Assembly (NCBI RefSeq): GCF_001482285.1
Contig: NZ_LOEP01000032.1
Coordinates: 38,141 to 102,140, forward strand
Reading direction: 5' to 3'
DNA from: Haloferax sp. Q22
GTDB lineage: Archaea > Halobacteriota > Halobacteria > Halobacteriales > Haloferacaceae
Length of the DNA: 64,000 bases
Shown: piece after piece, positions 50,784 to 58,346 of the stretch
Layout: the number at the start of each line of letters is the position of its first letter
How positions within the stretch are numbered: the stretch's first letter is position 1
The notes under the pieces: model-generated
Database searches by the model: none
What the model was told of the DNA's origin: nothing
The model's input: only the letters and a program-made list of their open reading frames with translations
Position numbers and translations under genes: made by a program

Positions 50784-51421
50784 TATTCGCCACCTCCGGT
50801 GTTACCCGTATTTGGGGACTCGCCGTACTTCAAGATGAAGAACGTGTAGATGATGGTGACGAGGATGCCGAGAATCGTCGCCGAGCCGACCCAGTGTGCC
50901 TGAATCGGGACGCCGAGTTCGTGCAGTTCCTTCTCGCCGCCACCGCCGGTGCTGATAGTCGCCACGTCGTCGCCGACGGCGACCGCGCCGAGCATGCCGA
51001 GCGCCTCGTGCGGCACGCAGTGGTACTTGGTGATGCCACCGTTCTCGAACGTGAACTCGTAGGTGCTCCCAGCCTCGGAGACGGACGCGCCGGAGTCGAG
51101 CGACGCACCCTCGCTCGCGACGACGTTGTGGCCGCCGCCTTCGCCGGTCCACTCCCACGTTACGGTCGTGCCGGGGTCGATCCAGATGCCAGCCGGTGCG
51201 AACGCAAGGTTACCTCCGTTGCCGGACGCGCCGACCTCGATGGTGACTTCGCTCTGACCGCGGAGGTCTTCGTAGCCTCCGTCGATGCCGTCGAGGTAGC
51301 CACCGAAGTCGGGTTGAACCTGCGCTCCACCGCCGCCTTCCTGCGCAGCAGCGGTCCCGGCGGCAGCGGTCGCGGCGGCTGTCGCACCGCCAGCCGTTCG
51401 GAGAAACTCCCGCCTTTTCAT
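50783..51421 (-). CDS. Halocyanin encoded within the cytochrome b operon
   Basis: 212 residues. Tat signal KRREFLRTAGGATAAATAAAG; copper ligands His in GGGHNVV and Cys-His-Met in KYHCVPHEALGM; C-terminal helix WVGSATILGILVTIIYTFF. It is co-transcribed with petB/petD, which suggests that it is the immediate electron acceptor of the quinol oxidase in place of a cytochrome c. Very similar to the 35883-36506 halocyanin, differing mainly in the signal and C-terminal anchor. Confidence 0.93.
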   Translation of the reverse strand: MKRREFLRTAGGATAAATAAAGTAAAQEGGGGAQVQPDFGGYLDGIDGGYEDLRGQSEVTIEVGASGNGGNLAFAPAGIWIDPGTTVTWEWTGEGGGHNVVASEGASLDSGASVSEAGSTYEFTFENGGITKYHCVPHEALGMLGAVAVGDDVATISTGGGGEKELHELGVPIQAHWVGSATILGILVTIIYTFFILKYGESPNTGNTGGGE

Positions 51422-51506
51422 ACGGTCGTTCGTCAGGATGGGACGCGCTTAAACCCACCGACTATGCCGTCACGGAGGGTGTTTCCGAGGCGGGTTCGCG
51501 TCGGGC

Positions 51507-52337
51507 TCAGCCCTCAGAACTGGGGGCGTCTCGCTCGGGGGGCTCGATCAACGGCGCGGCGGTTTCGTCCCCGTCGAACGTCGGGACGAACTCGGGGCGC
51601 GACCCGCCTTCGAGACCCATGACGCGGAGCCTGTCTCGGTACTCTTCGGCGCGGAAGCGATCCGAGAGCCGGGCGTTCGCCACGACGACGAAGAGGAAAA
51701 AGCCGATGACGAGAAAGCCCAGTCCGGCGAGCGGCGCGATAATCGAGTCGAGGTCGGGGAGGATGAGCCACGCCCCGATGAGCGCGAAGCCGCCAAGCAA
51801 CTGGCCGAACGCGACGATTTGGAGCATCCGATTCCCGAAGTCGCCGGTCCCCTGTGCGACCTCTTCGGGTTCGGGGAGCCTGACGGTCTCGGGCGCGTCG
51901 TTCACCTCGAAGTCCTCCATCGAACAGAGCGCGACGGTCGGTTTCACGTCGCGGAGGACGGTCCCCTCGCCCTCGACGCTCCCGTCCGGGTAGACGACGG
52001 CGTAACCCTCGTCTGAGTACGCGAGAATCCGGGGCTCGCCGTTTTCGGTCACGCGTTCGAGGACGGCAAACACCTCGCGAATCGCGACCCGGTAGCGGAG
52101 TTCCTGTTCGACGCGGTCGAGCAACTCCTCGCCGACGACCCACGAATCGGGGTCGAACGCGGCGTCCCACTCTTCGGGGGTCATCTTCGCCATGTCGGCC
52201 GGGCCGAAGTTCTCGAAGTCGTACTTGGCTTCGACCTCCTCGCGGAGGGCCGCGAGCTCCGCGTCGGACATCGCGGCGTCGGCGTCCGCGTCCGGTGACG
52301 AGCCGTCGTCGGCCGGGGCGGAAGACGAGTCTGACAT
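51507..52337 (-). CDS. Membrane protein leading the cytochrome b operon (probable DUF7319)
   Basis: 276 residues from ATG at 52337. An acidic N-terminal half with AELAALREEVEAKYDFENFG and WDAAFDPDSWVVGEELLDRVE is followed by two C-terminal membrane helices (FGQLLGGFALIGAWLILP, LAGLGFLVIGFFLFVVV). There is a lone Cys (ALCSMEDF), but no CxH or CxxH Rieske motif. Its place as first gene of the operon suggests a complex-specific scaffold or assembly factor. Confidence 0.75.
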   Translation of the reverse strand: MSDSSSAPADDGSSPDADADAAMSDAELAALREEVEAKYDFENFGPADMAKMTPEEWDAAFDPDSWVVGEELLDRVEQELRYRVAIREVFAVLERVTENGEPRILAYSDEGYAVVYPDGSVEGEGTVLRDVKPTVALCSMEDFEVNDAPETVRLPEPEEVAQGTGDFGNRMLQIVAFGQLLGGFALIGAWLILPDLDSIIAPLAGLGFLVIGFFLFVVVANARLSDRFRAEEYRDRLRVMGLEGGSRPEFVPTFDGDETAAPLIEPPERDAPSSEG

Positions 52338-52578
52338 CGCCCCGGAGTAGGGTCCACGCCGGTAAACGTGTTCCGACCCCGAGCGCGTTCGTCGCGGGCG
52401 ACTCGCCGCGCGACGCTCTGAAACCCGGCGTCCAGTTGGTCCGGCGCTCGAAAACTGTGGTTCGAAACTCGAATCCAAGTCGTTGCGGCCGACGTTCGAC
52501 CCCCGCTCCGTGGTTTAGCGCTCGAACGGGGCGCAGCGCATCGGTCCCTTTAGGCCGACCGGGTTCTAACGCCGTGCG

Positions 52579-53061
52579 ATGGCAGACGAGACCACGCTCG
52601 CCACGCTCGCCGCGATTACCGTCACGGCCAGCTTCCCGTTTTACCTCTACGGCGCGTGGATAATGATTGACGCCGAGACGGTGTCGTGGGACGTGCTCGT
52701 CTACCACCTCAAAATCATCTTCCCCGGGCTCGTGTTGAACACGGTCCCGGTCGTCACCTGGATGCTCCCGCGGCTCTTTCAGCAACTCAACGGCCTCAGC
52801 GCCCTCCACGCGATTCTCGGCCTGCAGGCGTACGCGATGCTCATCTTCGCGCTCACGGGAATCGTCCGCATCTTCCAGGCTAAGTGGAAGGCCGACCTCT
52901 ACCGCGACCCGGACCAGGACGTGTCGCTCGACGACCTCCACGAGAACATGGGCGCGTGGCGCGGCCGCCTCCGCGTCGGCGTTTTCGGCTACGTTATCTT
53001 CTGGGTGTTCGCGTGGCTGCTCGGTATCTACCGCTACCTGAGCGGCTACGTGTTCGTCTGA
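52579..53061 (+). CDS. Four-helix membrane protein divergent from the cytochrome b operon (probable DUF7321)
   Basis: 160 residues with four helices and a basic loop (FQAKWKADLYRDPDQDVS). His residues flank two of the helices (VYHLKIIFPGLVL, LHAILGLQAYAM), as in cytochrome-b561-like or CtaA-type proteins, but a complete haem set cannot be confirmed. Conserved next to the pet genes. A TTTAG-type TATA ~33 bp upstream supports the ATG at 52579. Confidence 0.75.
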   Translation: MADETTLATLAAITVTASFPFYLYGAWIMIDAETVSWDVLVYHLKIIFPGLVLNTVPVVTWMLPRLFQQLNGLSALHAILGLQAYAMLIFALTGIVRIFQAKWKADLYRDPDQDVSLDDLHENMGAWRGRLRVGVFGYVIFWVFAWLLGIYRYLSGYVFV

Positions 53062-53065
53062 GTGC

Positions 53066-53749
53066 TCACCACGCCTCGCCGCTGGCGAGGTCGACGTTGT
53101 GGTCGAGCTTCGACGAGGGGCAGACGTCTTCGAGCACGCAGGCGTCGCAGTCCGGGTTTCGCGCGTCGCAGACGGCCCGGCCGTGGCTGATGAACAGGTG
53201 GGTGAACTGTTGCCAGTCGCGTTCAGGGACCACCGGCATCAGGTCCTCCTCGATTCGCTCGGGGTACTCCTCTTCTGTCAGACCGAGTCGGCGCGAGAGC
53301 CGCTGGACGTGGGTGTCGACGACGATGCCCTCCACGATGTCGTGGCCGTGCTGGAGGACGACGTTCGCGGTCTTCCGGCCGACGCCGGCGAGGTCGGTCA
53401 GCGCCGACATGGTGTCCGGAACCTCGCCGTCGTGCTTCTCGATGATGTCCGCGCACGCGGAGCGGATGTACTTCGCCTTGTTGTTGTAGTAGGTGATGGA
53501 GCTGATGTCGTCGGCCAGTTCCTCCTGGTCGGCGGCGGCGTAGTCCGCGGCGTCGTCGTACTTCTCGAACAGCTCCGCGGTGACCTTGTTGACGCGCTCG
53601 TCGGTACACTGTGCCGAAAGCATGACGGCGATGAGCAGTTCGAGGCGGTTCGAGTAGGAAAGCGAGATGGTGGTGTCGGGGTACTCCTCGTACAGTCGGT
53701 CGAGGACCTCCTCGGCCTGCGCCTCGCGGCTTTCGAGTGGCGTGCCCAT
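53066..53749 (-). CDS. nth: Endonuclease III, base-excision-repair DNA glycosylase
   Basis: 227 residues. Helix-hairpin-helix LAGVGRKTANVV with the catalytic Lys, the catalytic Asp in VVDTHVQRLSRRL, and a C-terminal [4Fe-4S] ligand set Cys-x6-Cys-x2-Cys-x5-Cys (CDARNPDCDACVLEDVC). The enzyme removes oxidised pyrimidines and nicks the abasic strand. It converges on the 52579 gene with a 4-bp gap. Confidence 0.96.
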   Translation of the reverse strand: MGTPLESREAQAEEVLDRLYEEYPDTTISLSYSNRLELLIAVMLSAQCTDERVNKVTAELFEKYDDAADYAAADQEELADDISSITYYNNKAKYIRSACADIIEKHDGEVPDTMSALTDLAGVGRKTANVVLQHGHDIVEGIVVDTHVQRLSRRLGLTEEEYPERIEEDLMPVVPERDWQQFTHLFISHGRAVCDARNPDCDACVLEDVCPSSKLDHNVDLASGEAW

Positions 53750-53895
53750 ACCTGTGGGTGCGACCCGGTCGGTTTCAGTCGTTCGGGTTGGGGCGAGGGG
53801 TGCGGGTTCCCGACCACCCGGATTCTCGCGGTCTAAGAGCCAGCGTTCGGTGTTATCGACGCGTCAGTCGTCTAGGCGAACGGAGAGTGAGACCA

Positions 53896-54648
53896 ATGAC
53901 ACCAACCACCGAGTCCCGACGGGACGGCAGTCCGCCGACCGAGACGCGACCCGAACGAATCTCCGAGACGCCGGGGGCACACGACCACCGGCGCGAGCGG
54001 TTCGTCGCCGGCGCGTTGCTGTTCGCGTTCGGCCTGCTCGCGTTCATGGGAATCATCACTGCCGAGGCGTTCTATCCCGGCTACAACGCGGGTGTACAGG
54101 AGATAAGCGACCTCGGTGCGACGAGGCCACCCAACAGCGTCATCCTCCAGCCGTCGGCGACGATTTTCAACGCGACGATGATACTTTCGGGGCTGTTAGT
54201 CCTCGGCGCGAGCTACTTCGCACACCGGGCGTTCCGCGACCGCGTCGTCACCGCCGCCGTCGCCGCGCTCGGCATAGGCATCCTCGGCGTGGGTATCTTC
54301 GACGGGAGCGAAGCCCCGATGCACGGGCTGTTCGCGCTCCTGACGTTCTTCGCCGGCGGCGTCTCCGCGGTCGTCGCCGCGCGGGTCATCGAGACCCCGT
54401 TCCGATATCTCTCGGTCGCGGTGGGCGGGTTCGTCCTCGCCCTCTTGGTGAGTATCTTCGCGTTTGGCCTCCTCGGTCTCCCGCACCCGCTTTCGTTCCT
54501 CGGCGCGGGTGGTCTCGAGCGCTACGTCGCCTACCCGGTGCTCCTGTGGTTCATCGGGTTCGGCGGCTACCTGATGGGGGCCGCGCCGGAGACCGGTTCC
54601 GTTGACCCGACCGACTCCGCGCCCGCAAACACGCCCGGCTCCCGCTGA
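53896..54648 (+). CDS. DUF998-family membrane protein
   Basis: 250 residues from ATG at 53896. Six hydrophobic helices; the family segment YPGYNAGVQEISDLGATRP after helix one and FDGSEAPMHGLFALLTFF in the middle (Gly/His) are DUF998-like. The N- and C-termini are soluble and acidic. Function unknown. The frame extends upstream to 53737, across the divergent nth promoter, but the ATG with a GAGAGTGAG stretch ~7-14 nt upstream is preferred. Confidence 0.8.
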   Translation: MTPTTESRRDGSPPTETRPERISETPGAHDHRRERFVAGALLFAFGLLAFMGIITAEAFYPGYNAGVQEISDLGATRPPNSVILQPSATIFNATMILSGLLVLGASYFAHRAFRDRVVTAAVAALGIGILGVGIFDGSEAPMHGLFALLTFFAGGVSAVVAARVIETPFRYLSVAVGGFVLALLVSIFAFGLLGLPHPLSFLGAGGLERYVAYPVLLWFIGFGGYLMGAAPETGSVDPTDSAPANTPGSR

Positions 54649-54710
54649 CACTCCCGATTCGGTCGCACGAATACCGACGATTTATTATTCACGACCGCGA
54701 CCCACCGAGC

Positions 54711-54845
54711 ATGTCCGCGCTCGAACTCCCCGGCCGGCGCGAATCGTGGCTGACCGCGGCCGCGACGCTCGGCGGCTACGGTCTCATCCTGACTGCGATG
54801 TTCCTCGCGTTGTTCGTGCTTCCGTACTTCGCGTTCGCCGCGTAG
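54711..54845 (+). CDS. 44-residue single-pass membrane protein
   Basis: Too short for usual gene callers. The ORF MSALELPGRRESWLTAAATL continues with a helix (LILTAMFLALFVLPYFAF) to the end. A TTTATTATTC box lies exactly 30 bp before the ATG, the leaderless geometry, which supports that it is expressed. No partner is visible; it may be a subunit-like micropeptide. Confidence 0.6.
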   Translation: MSALELPGRRESWLTAAATLGGYGLILTAMFLALFVLPYFAFAA

Positions 54846-54928
54846 TCACTCGGCGGTCGGCGTCACGCGAAAAGCGAAGGCGGAATCGAAGCCCGAAACA
54901 GAACGGGACGGAACGCGACTCGCGTCGG

Positions 54929-56149
54929 TTACGCGAACGCGCGGGAGACTTCCGTCTCGTCCGAGGCTTCCTGCTGAATCTTCTCCCAGGCGTCGAGGAA
55001 GTCCTGCATGTATATCTCCGTGCGGTCGTCGCGGATGGCGAACATCCCTGCCTCCGTACAGACGGCCTTGATGTCGGCACCGGAGGCGTTGTCGGCCATC
55101 TCGGCGAGTTCGACGAAGTCCACGTCGTCGGAGACGTTCATCTTCCGGGTGTGAATCTGGAAGATTATCTCGCGGCCGTCCTCGTTCGGCTTGGGCACCT
55201 CGATGAGGCGGTCGAACCGGCCGGGCCGGAGAATCGCGGGGTCGAGCATGTCGAAGCGGTTGGTCGCCGCGATGATGCGGATGTTGCCGCGCTCGTCGAA
55301 GCCGTCCATCTCGGCGAGCAACTGCATCATCGTGCGCTGGACCTCGGCGTCGCCGGAGGTCTTCGAGTCCGTGCGCTTCGAGGCGATGGCGTCTATCTCG
55401 TCGATGAAGATAACGGCGGGCTCGTTCTCGCGGGCGACCTCGAATAGGTCGCGGACGAGCTTCGCACCCTCGCCGATGAACTTGTGCACAAGCTCGGAAC
55501 CGGCCATCTTGATGAACGAGGCGTTCGTCTGGTTGGCGACGGCCTTCGCGAGCATCGTCTTGCCCGTGCCCGGCGGGCCGTACAGGAGGACGCCGGACGG
55601 CGGGTCGATGCCCACCTTCTCGAACATCTCGGGGCGGTCGAGCGGCATCTCGACCGTCTCGCGGACCTCCTGCATCTGCTCTTCGAGTCCGCCGATGTCC
55701 TCGTAGGTCACGTCGGGGCTGTGTTCGACCTGCATCACGCGAGCCCGGACGTCCGTCTCCTTGTCGAGTCGCTTGACGATAGAGAGGGAGTTGTTCACGG
55801 CGACGCGCGCGTCGGGTTCGAGCTCCTCGCGCATCTCGTCTGTCACTTCGGTGAGGGCCTCTTGGTTGTTACCGTGCTGCTTGATGATGACCCCCTCGTC
55901 GGTGATTTCCTGAACCGTCGCAACGAAGAGCGGCGACTGCTTGAGCTTCTTGTTCTCGTGGGTAAGCCGCTCGAGCTTCTGTTGATACTTGTTGTTCTCG
56001 GCGTTCGTGTCGAGGAGCTTGTCGCGCATCTCCTCGTTCTGCGTTTCGAGAACTTCGAGCCGCTCTTGAAGGGCGGTGATCTTCTCCTGCTGCGACGCCG
56101 AGTCCTTATCGTAGGGGAGATCGACGTCGTCCACAGTATCGGTCATCAT
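54929..56149 (-). CDS. panA: Proteasome-activating nucleotidase (PAN), AAA ATPase
   Basis: 406 residues. An N-terminal coiled coil (residues ~15-75), an OB domain, then the AAA module with Walker A GPPGTGKTMLAKAV, Walker B AVIFIDEIDAIA and the Arg-finger region ILRPGRFDRLIEVP. PAN unfolds substrates and opens the 20S proteasome. The C-terminal hydrophobic-Tyr-x (HbYX) motif expected for gate opening is only partly kept: the protein ends in AFA, with Phe in the Tyr position. The gene resembles H. volcanii PanA (HVO_0850, from memory). Starts at ATG 56149 or 56146. Confidence 0.94.
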   Translation of the reverse strand: MMTDTVDDVDLPYDKDSASQQEKITALQERLEVLETQNEEMRDKLLDTNAENNKYQQKLERLTHENKKLKQSPLFVATVQEITDEGVIIKQHGNNQEALTEVTDEMREELEPDARVAVNNSLSIVKRLDKETDVRARVMQVEHSPDVTYEDIGGLEEQMQEVRETVEMPLDRPEMFEKVGIDPPSGVLLYGPPGTGKTMLAKAVANQTNASFIKMAGSELVHKFIGEGAKLVRDLFEVARENEPAVIFIDEIDAIASKRTDSKTSGDAEVQRTMMQLLAEMDGFDERGNIRIIAATNRFDMLDPAILRPGRFDRLIEVPKPNEDGREIIFQIHTRKMNVSDDVDFVELAEMADNASGADIKAVCTEAGMFAIRDDRTEIYMQDFLDAWEKIQQEASDETEVSRAFA

Positions 56150-56235
56150 CCGGCATAGGGTGCAGGTTCATAAGAGGCTTCGGGTGTGTGAGGGATTCGC
56201 CGCCTAGGGGGCGTCTCCCGCCCGGATGACGAGTC

Positions 56236-56247
56236 TGACGTACGTCA
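56236..56247. promoter_or_regulatory. 12-bp perfect palindrome in the pan / winged-helix intergenic region
   Basis: TGACGTACGTCA is self-complementary. It lies between the divergent panA and the MarR-like gene at 56318, in an otherwise A/T-rich block with several TATA-like sequences, so it may be an operator for either gene. Confidence 0.45.
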
Positions 56248-56317
56248 CATAAATTCTCCTCAGTAATAAATCTGGATAGCAAATATTATCTAATAGCATT
56301 GCATGGTGTCTCGTACG

Positions 56318-56587
56318 ATGAGCACCACGGAAGCAGTCGAACGCGAGTCCGAGCCCCAGTCAGACGACCGGTGGGAATCGGTTCGAGACATGCCCCCGAG
56401 CGCGAAGTTGGTCGCGAAGATTCTCGACTACGAGGACACGCTCACCCAGAGTCAAATCGCCGAAGAATCGCTTCTGCCCCCGCGTACCGTCCGCTACGCG
56501 CTCTCCCGGCTAGAGGACGAGGGCGCGGTCAATTCCCGATTTTCCTTTTCCGACGCGCGCAAGCGCCTCTACACGCTCAACATTTAA
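56318..56587 (+). CDS. MarR/TrmB-like winged-helix regulator
   Basis: 89 residues from the ATG at 56318; an in-frame start at 56303 is also possible. A wHTH occupies residues ~28-85 (SAKLVAKILDYEDTLTQSQI, LPPRTVRYALSRLEDEGAV, then a wing FSFSDARKRLYTLN). No sensor domain is attached, so it may respond through partners. It is divergent from panA, and the 12-bp palindrome lies between them. The next gene's TATA overlaps its stop codon. Confidence 0.85.
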   Translation: MSTTEAVERESEPQSDDRWESVRDMPPSAKLVAKILDYEDTLTQSQIAEESLLPPRTVRYALSRLEDEGAVNSRFSFSDARKRLYTLNI

Positions 56588-56613
56588 ATCCGAACGCGCG
56601 GCCACGTGGTCGC

Positions 56614-57015
56614 ATGTCTTCGCCCGCTCCCGATGCCGTCGGCCGCGCGCTCTCCGCGCTCGCCGACGGCGATACCGACGACCGACCCGGGTCGTGTTCG
56701 CCAGCCGAAGTCGTCGCCGACGCGCGAAACGCCTTCGAGTCGCTCCATTCTGCCGCCCGCTTTCTCTCCGACGGAGGCGAACTGACACTCCGCCGAGCGG
56801 TCGGCGAGGCCGCCCGCCGCGGACACCACGACTGCGCGCGCGCCGGGCGGACGCTCCTCGCGGATCTCGACCGTCTACGCGGCGCGCTCGGCGACCCGGC
56901 CGACGAGTCGGACCGGGGCTCCTGCGTCGCTCAGCGGCGACTGCGGGACGCCGACCACTTTCGCTCCGGTCGCACAACCGTTTTCAGCGGCGGTGGCGAA
57001 CCGGTTGATAGATGA
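56614..57015 (+). CDS. Haloarchaeal hypothetical protein, first gene of the mre11-rad50 operon
   Basis: 133 residues, predicted mostly helical in the middle (AEVVADARNAFESLHSAARF, LTLRRAVGEAARRG) with two Cys and a His-rich tail. No recognised domain. Its TGA overlaps the mre11 ATG (57012) by 4 nt, which makes it the first gene of a coupled operon. A function in double-strand break repair is inferred from this linkage only. A TTTAAAT box lies ~31 bp before its ATG and overlaps the stop codon of the preceding gene. Confidence 0.75.
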   Translation: MSSPAPDAVGRALSALADGDTDDRPGSCSPAEVVADARNAFESLHSAARFLSDGGELTLRRAVGEAARRGHHDCARAGRTLLADLDRLRGALGDPADESDRGSCVAQRRLRDADHFRSGRTTVFSGGGEPVDR

Positions 57016-58346
57016 CACGGGTGATACACACCGGCGACACCCACATCGGGTATCAGCAGTACCACTCGCCGGAGCGCCGACAGGACTTCCTCGACGCCTT
57101 CGAGCGGGTCGTCGCGGACGCGCTCGACGGGGACGTGGACGCCGTCGTCCACGCGGGCGACCTCTACCACGACCGCCGTCCCGAACTCCCCGACCTCCTC
57201 GGGACGCTCGCTGCGCTCCGCCGCCTCGACGACGCTGGGATACCCTTCCTCGCCATCGTCGGCAACCACGAGTCGACCCGCGGGGGCCAGTGGCTCGACC
57301 TCTTCGAGCGCCTTGGACTGGCGACGAGACTCGGACGCGCCCCCCACGTCGTCGGCGACGTGGCCTTCTACGGTCTCGACCACGTCCCGCGCTCGCGCCG
57401 AGACGAACTCGATTACCAGTTCGAACCGCACGATGCCGGGCGCGCGGTGCTCGTCGCCCACGGTCTGTTCACGCCCTTCGCGCACGCCGACTGGGAGACC
57501 GAAACCGTCCTCGCCGAGTCGAACGTCGACTTCGACGCGGTCCTCCTCGGCGACAACCACGTCCCCGACACCGCCGAACTCGACGGGACGTGGGTGACCT
57601 ACTGTGGGTCGACCGAACGCGCGAGCGCGAGCGAGCGCGACCCACGCGGGTACAACCTTGTCCAGTTCGCGCCCGACGAGGTCGACATCCGCCGGCGCAC
57701 CCTCGAAACACGCCCGTTCGCCTTCGTCGAGGTCGACCTTGCCGGCGACGAGGGTATCGAGCGCGTCCGTCAGCGCGTCCGTGAGTTCGACCTCGAAGAC
57801 GCGGTCGTCATCGTCGAACTGCGGGGCGAAGGCGAGAGCGTCACGCCCGCGGCGGTCGAGTCGTTCGCCGTCGAGGAGGGCGCGCTCGTCGCCCGCGTCA
57901 ACGACAAGCGCGACATCGACGACGGCGCCGAGCTGGCGACCGACGTGACCTTCGCCGACCCCGACGACGCGGTGCGCGAGCGGGTCCGTGAGATGGGCCT
58001 GTCGAGCGCCGCCCTCGACGTGGACGAGACGGTCCGCGCGAGCAAGGTCGCCGACTCGAACGTCCGCGACGAGGTCCGCGAGCGCGTCGAATCGCTGCTT
58101 TCGGACGACCCCGGCGCATTCGTCGCCGTCGAGAGCCAGGATGGTATCGAGAGCGACGACGGCGTCGAGGACGGGGATTCGGAGGCCGCCGAGGACGCGG
58201 CGGACGTGGAAGCCGCCGAAGACACGGCCGAGTCCGACACAGAAACGACGACCGAGACCACCGCTGAAACGACGACCGAATCCGACTCGGAGGCCGCCGC
58301 GGACCCGGCGGCGAGCCGCGACAGTTCGCTGGGTGATTTCGCGTGA
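57012..58346 (+). CDS. mre11: Mre11 nuclease
   Basis: 444 residues. The phosphoesterase motifs are in order: GDTHIG (Asp9, His11), [16 protein letters not shown], and the capped nuclease core with VAHGLFTPF and [11 protein letters not shown]. The C-terminal ~80 residues are Asp/Glu/Thr-rich and low-complexity, typical of haloarchaeal Mre11. It forms the Mre11-Rad50 complex that processes DNA ends. It overlaps its neighbours by 4 nt on both sides. The phosphoesterase at 26202-26894 is a smaller cousin. Confidence 0.97.
   Translation: MTRVIHTGDTHIGYQQYHSPERRQDFLDAFERVVADALDGDVDAVVHAGDLYHDRRPELPDLLGTLAALRRLDDAGIPFLAIVGNHESTRGGQWLDLFERLGLATRLGRAPHVVGDVAFYGLDHVPRSRRDELDYQFEPHDAGRAVLVAHGLFTPFAHADWETETVLAESNVDFDAVLLGDNHVPDTAELDGTWVTYCGSTERASASERDPRGYNLVQFAPDEVDIRRRTLETRPFAFVEVDLAGDEGIERVRQRVREFDLEDAVVIVELRGEGESVTPAAVESFAVEEGALVARVNDKRDIDDGAELATDVTFADPDDAVRERVREMGLSSAALDVDETVRASKVADSNVRDEVRERVESLLSDDPGAFVAVESQDGIESDDGVEDGDSEAAEDAADVEAAEDTAESDTETTTETTAETTTESDSEAAADPAASRDSSLGDFA

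Noticed and set aside
58200-58330. Possible repeat array near the mre11 3' end
   Set aside because: The DNA similarity reflects low-complexity Thr/Glu/Asp coding, without a fixed period.
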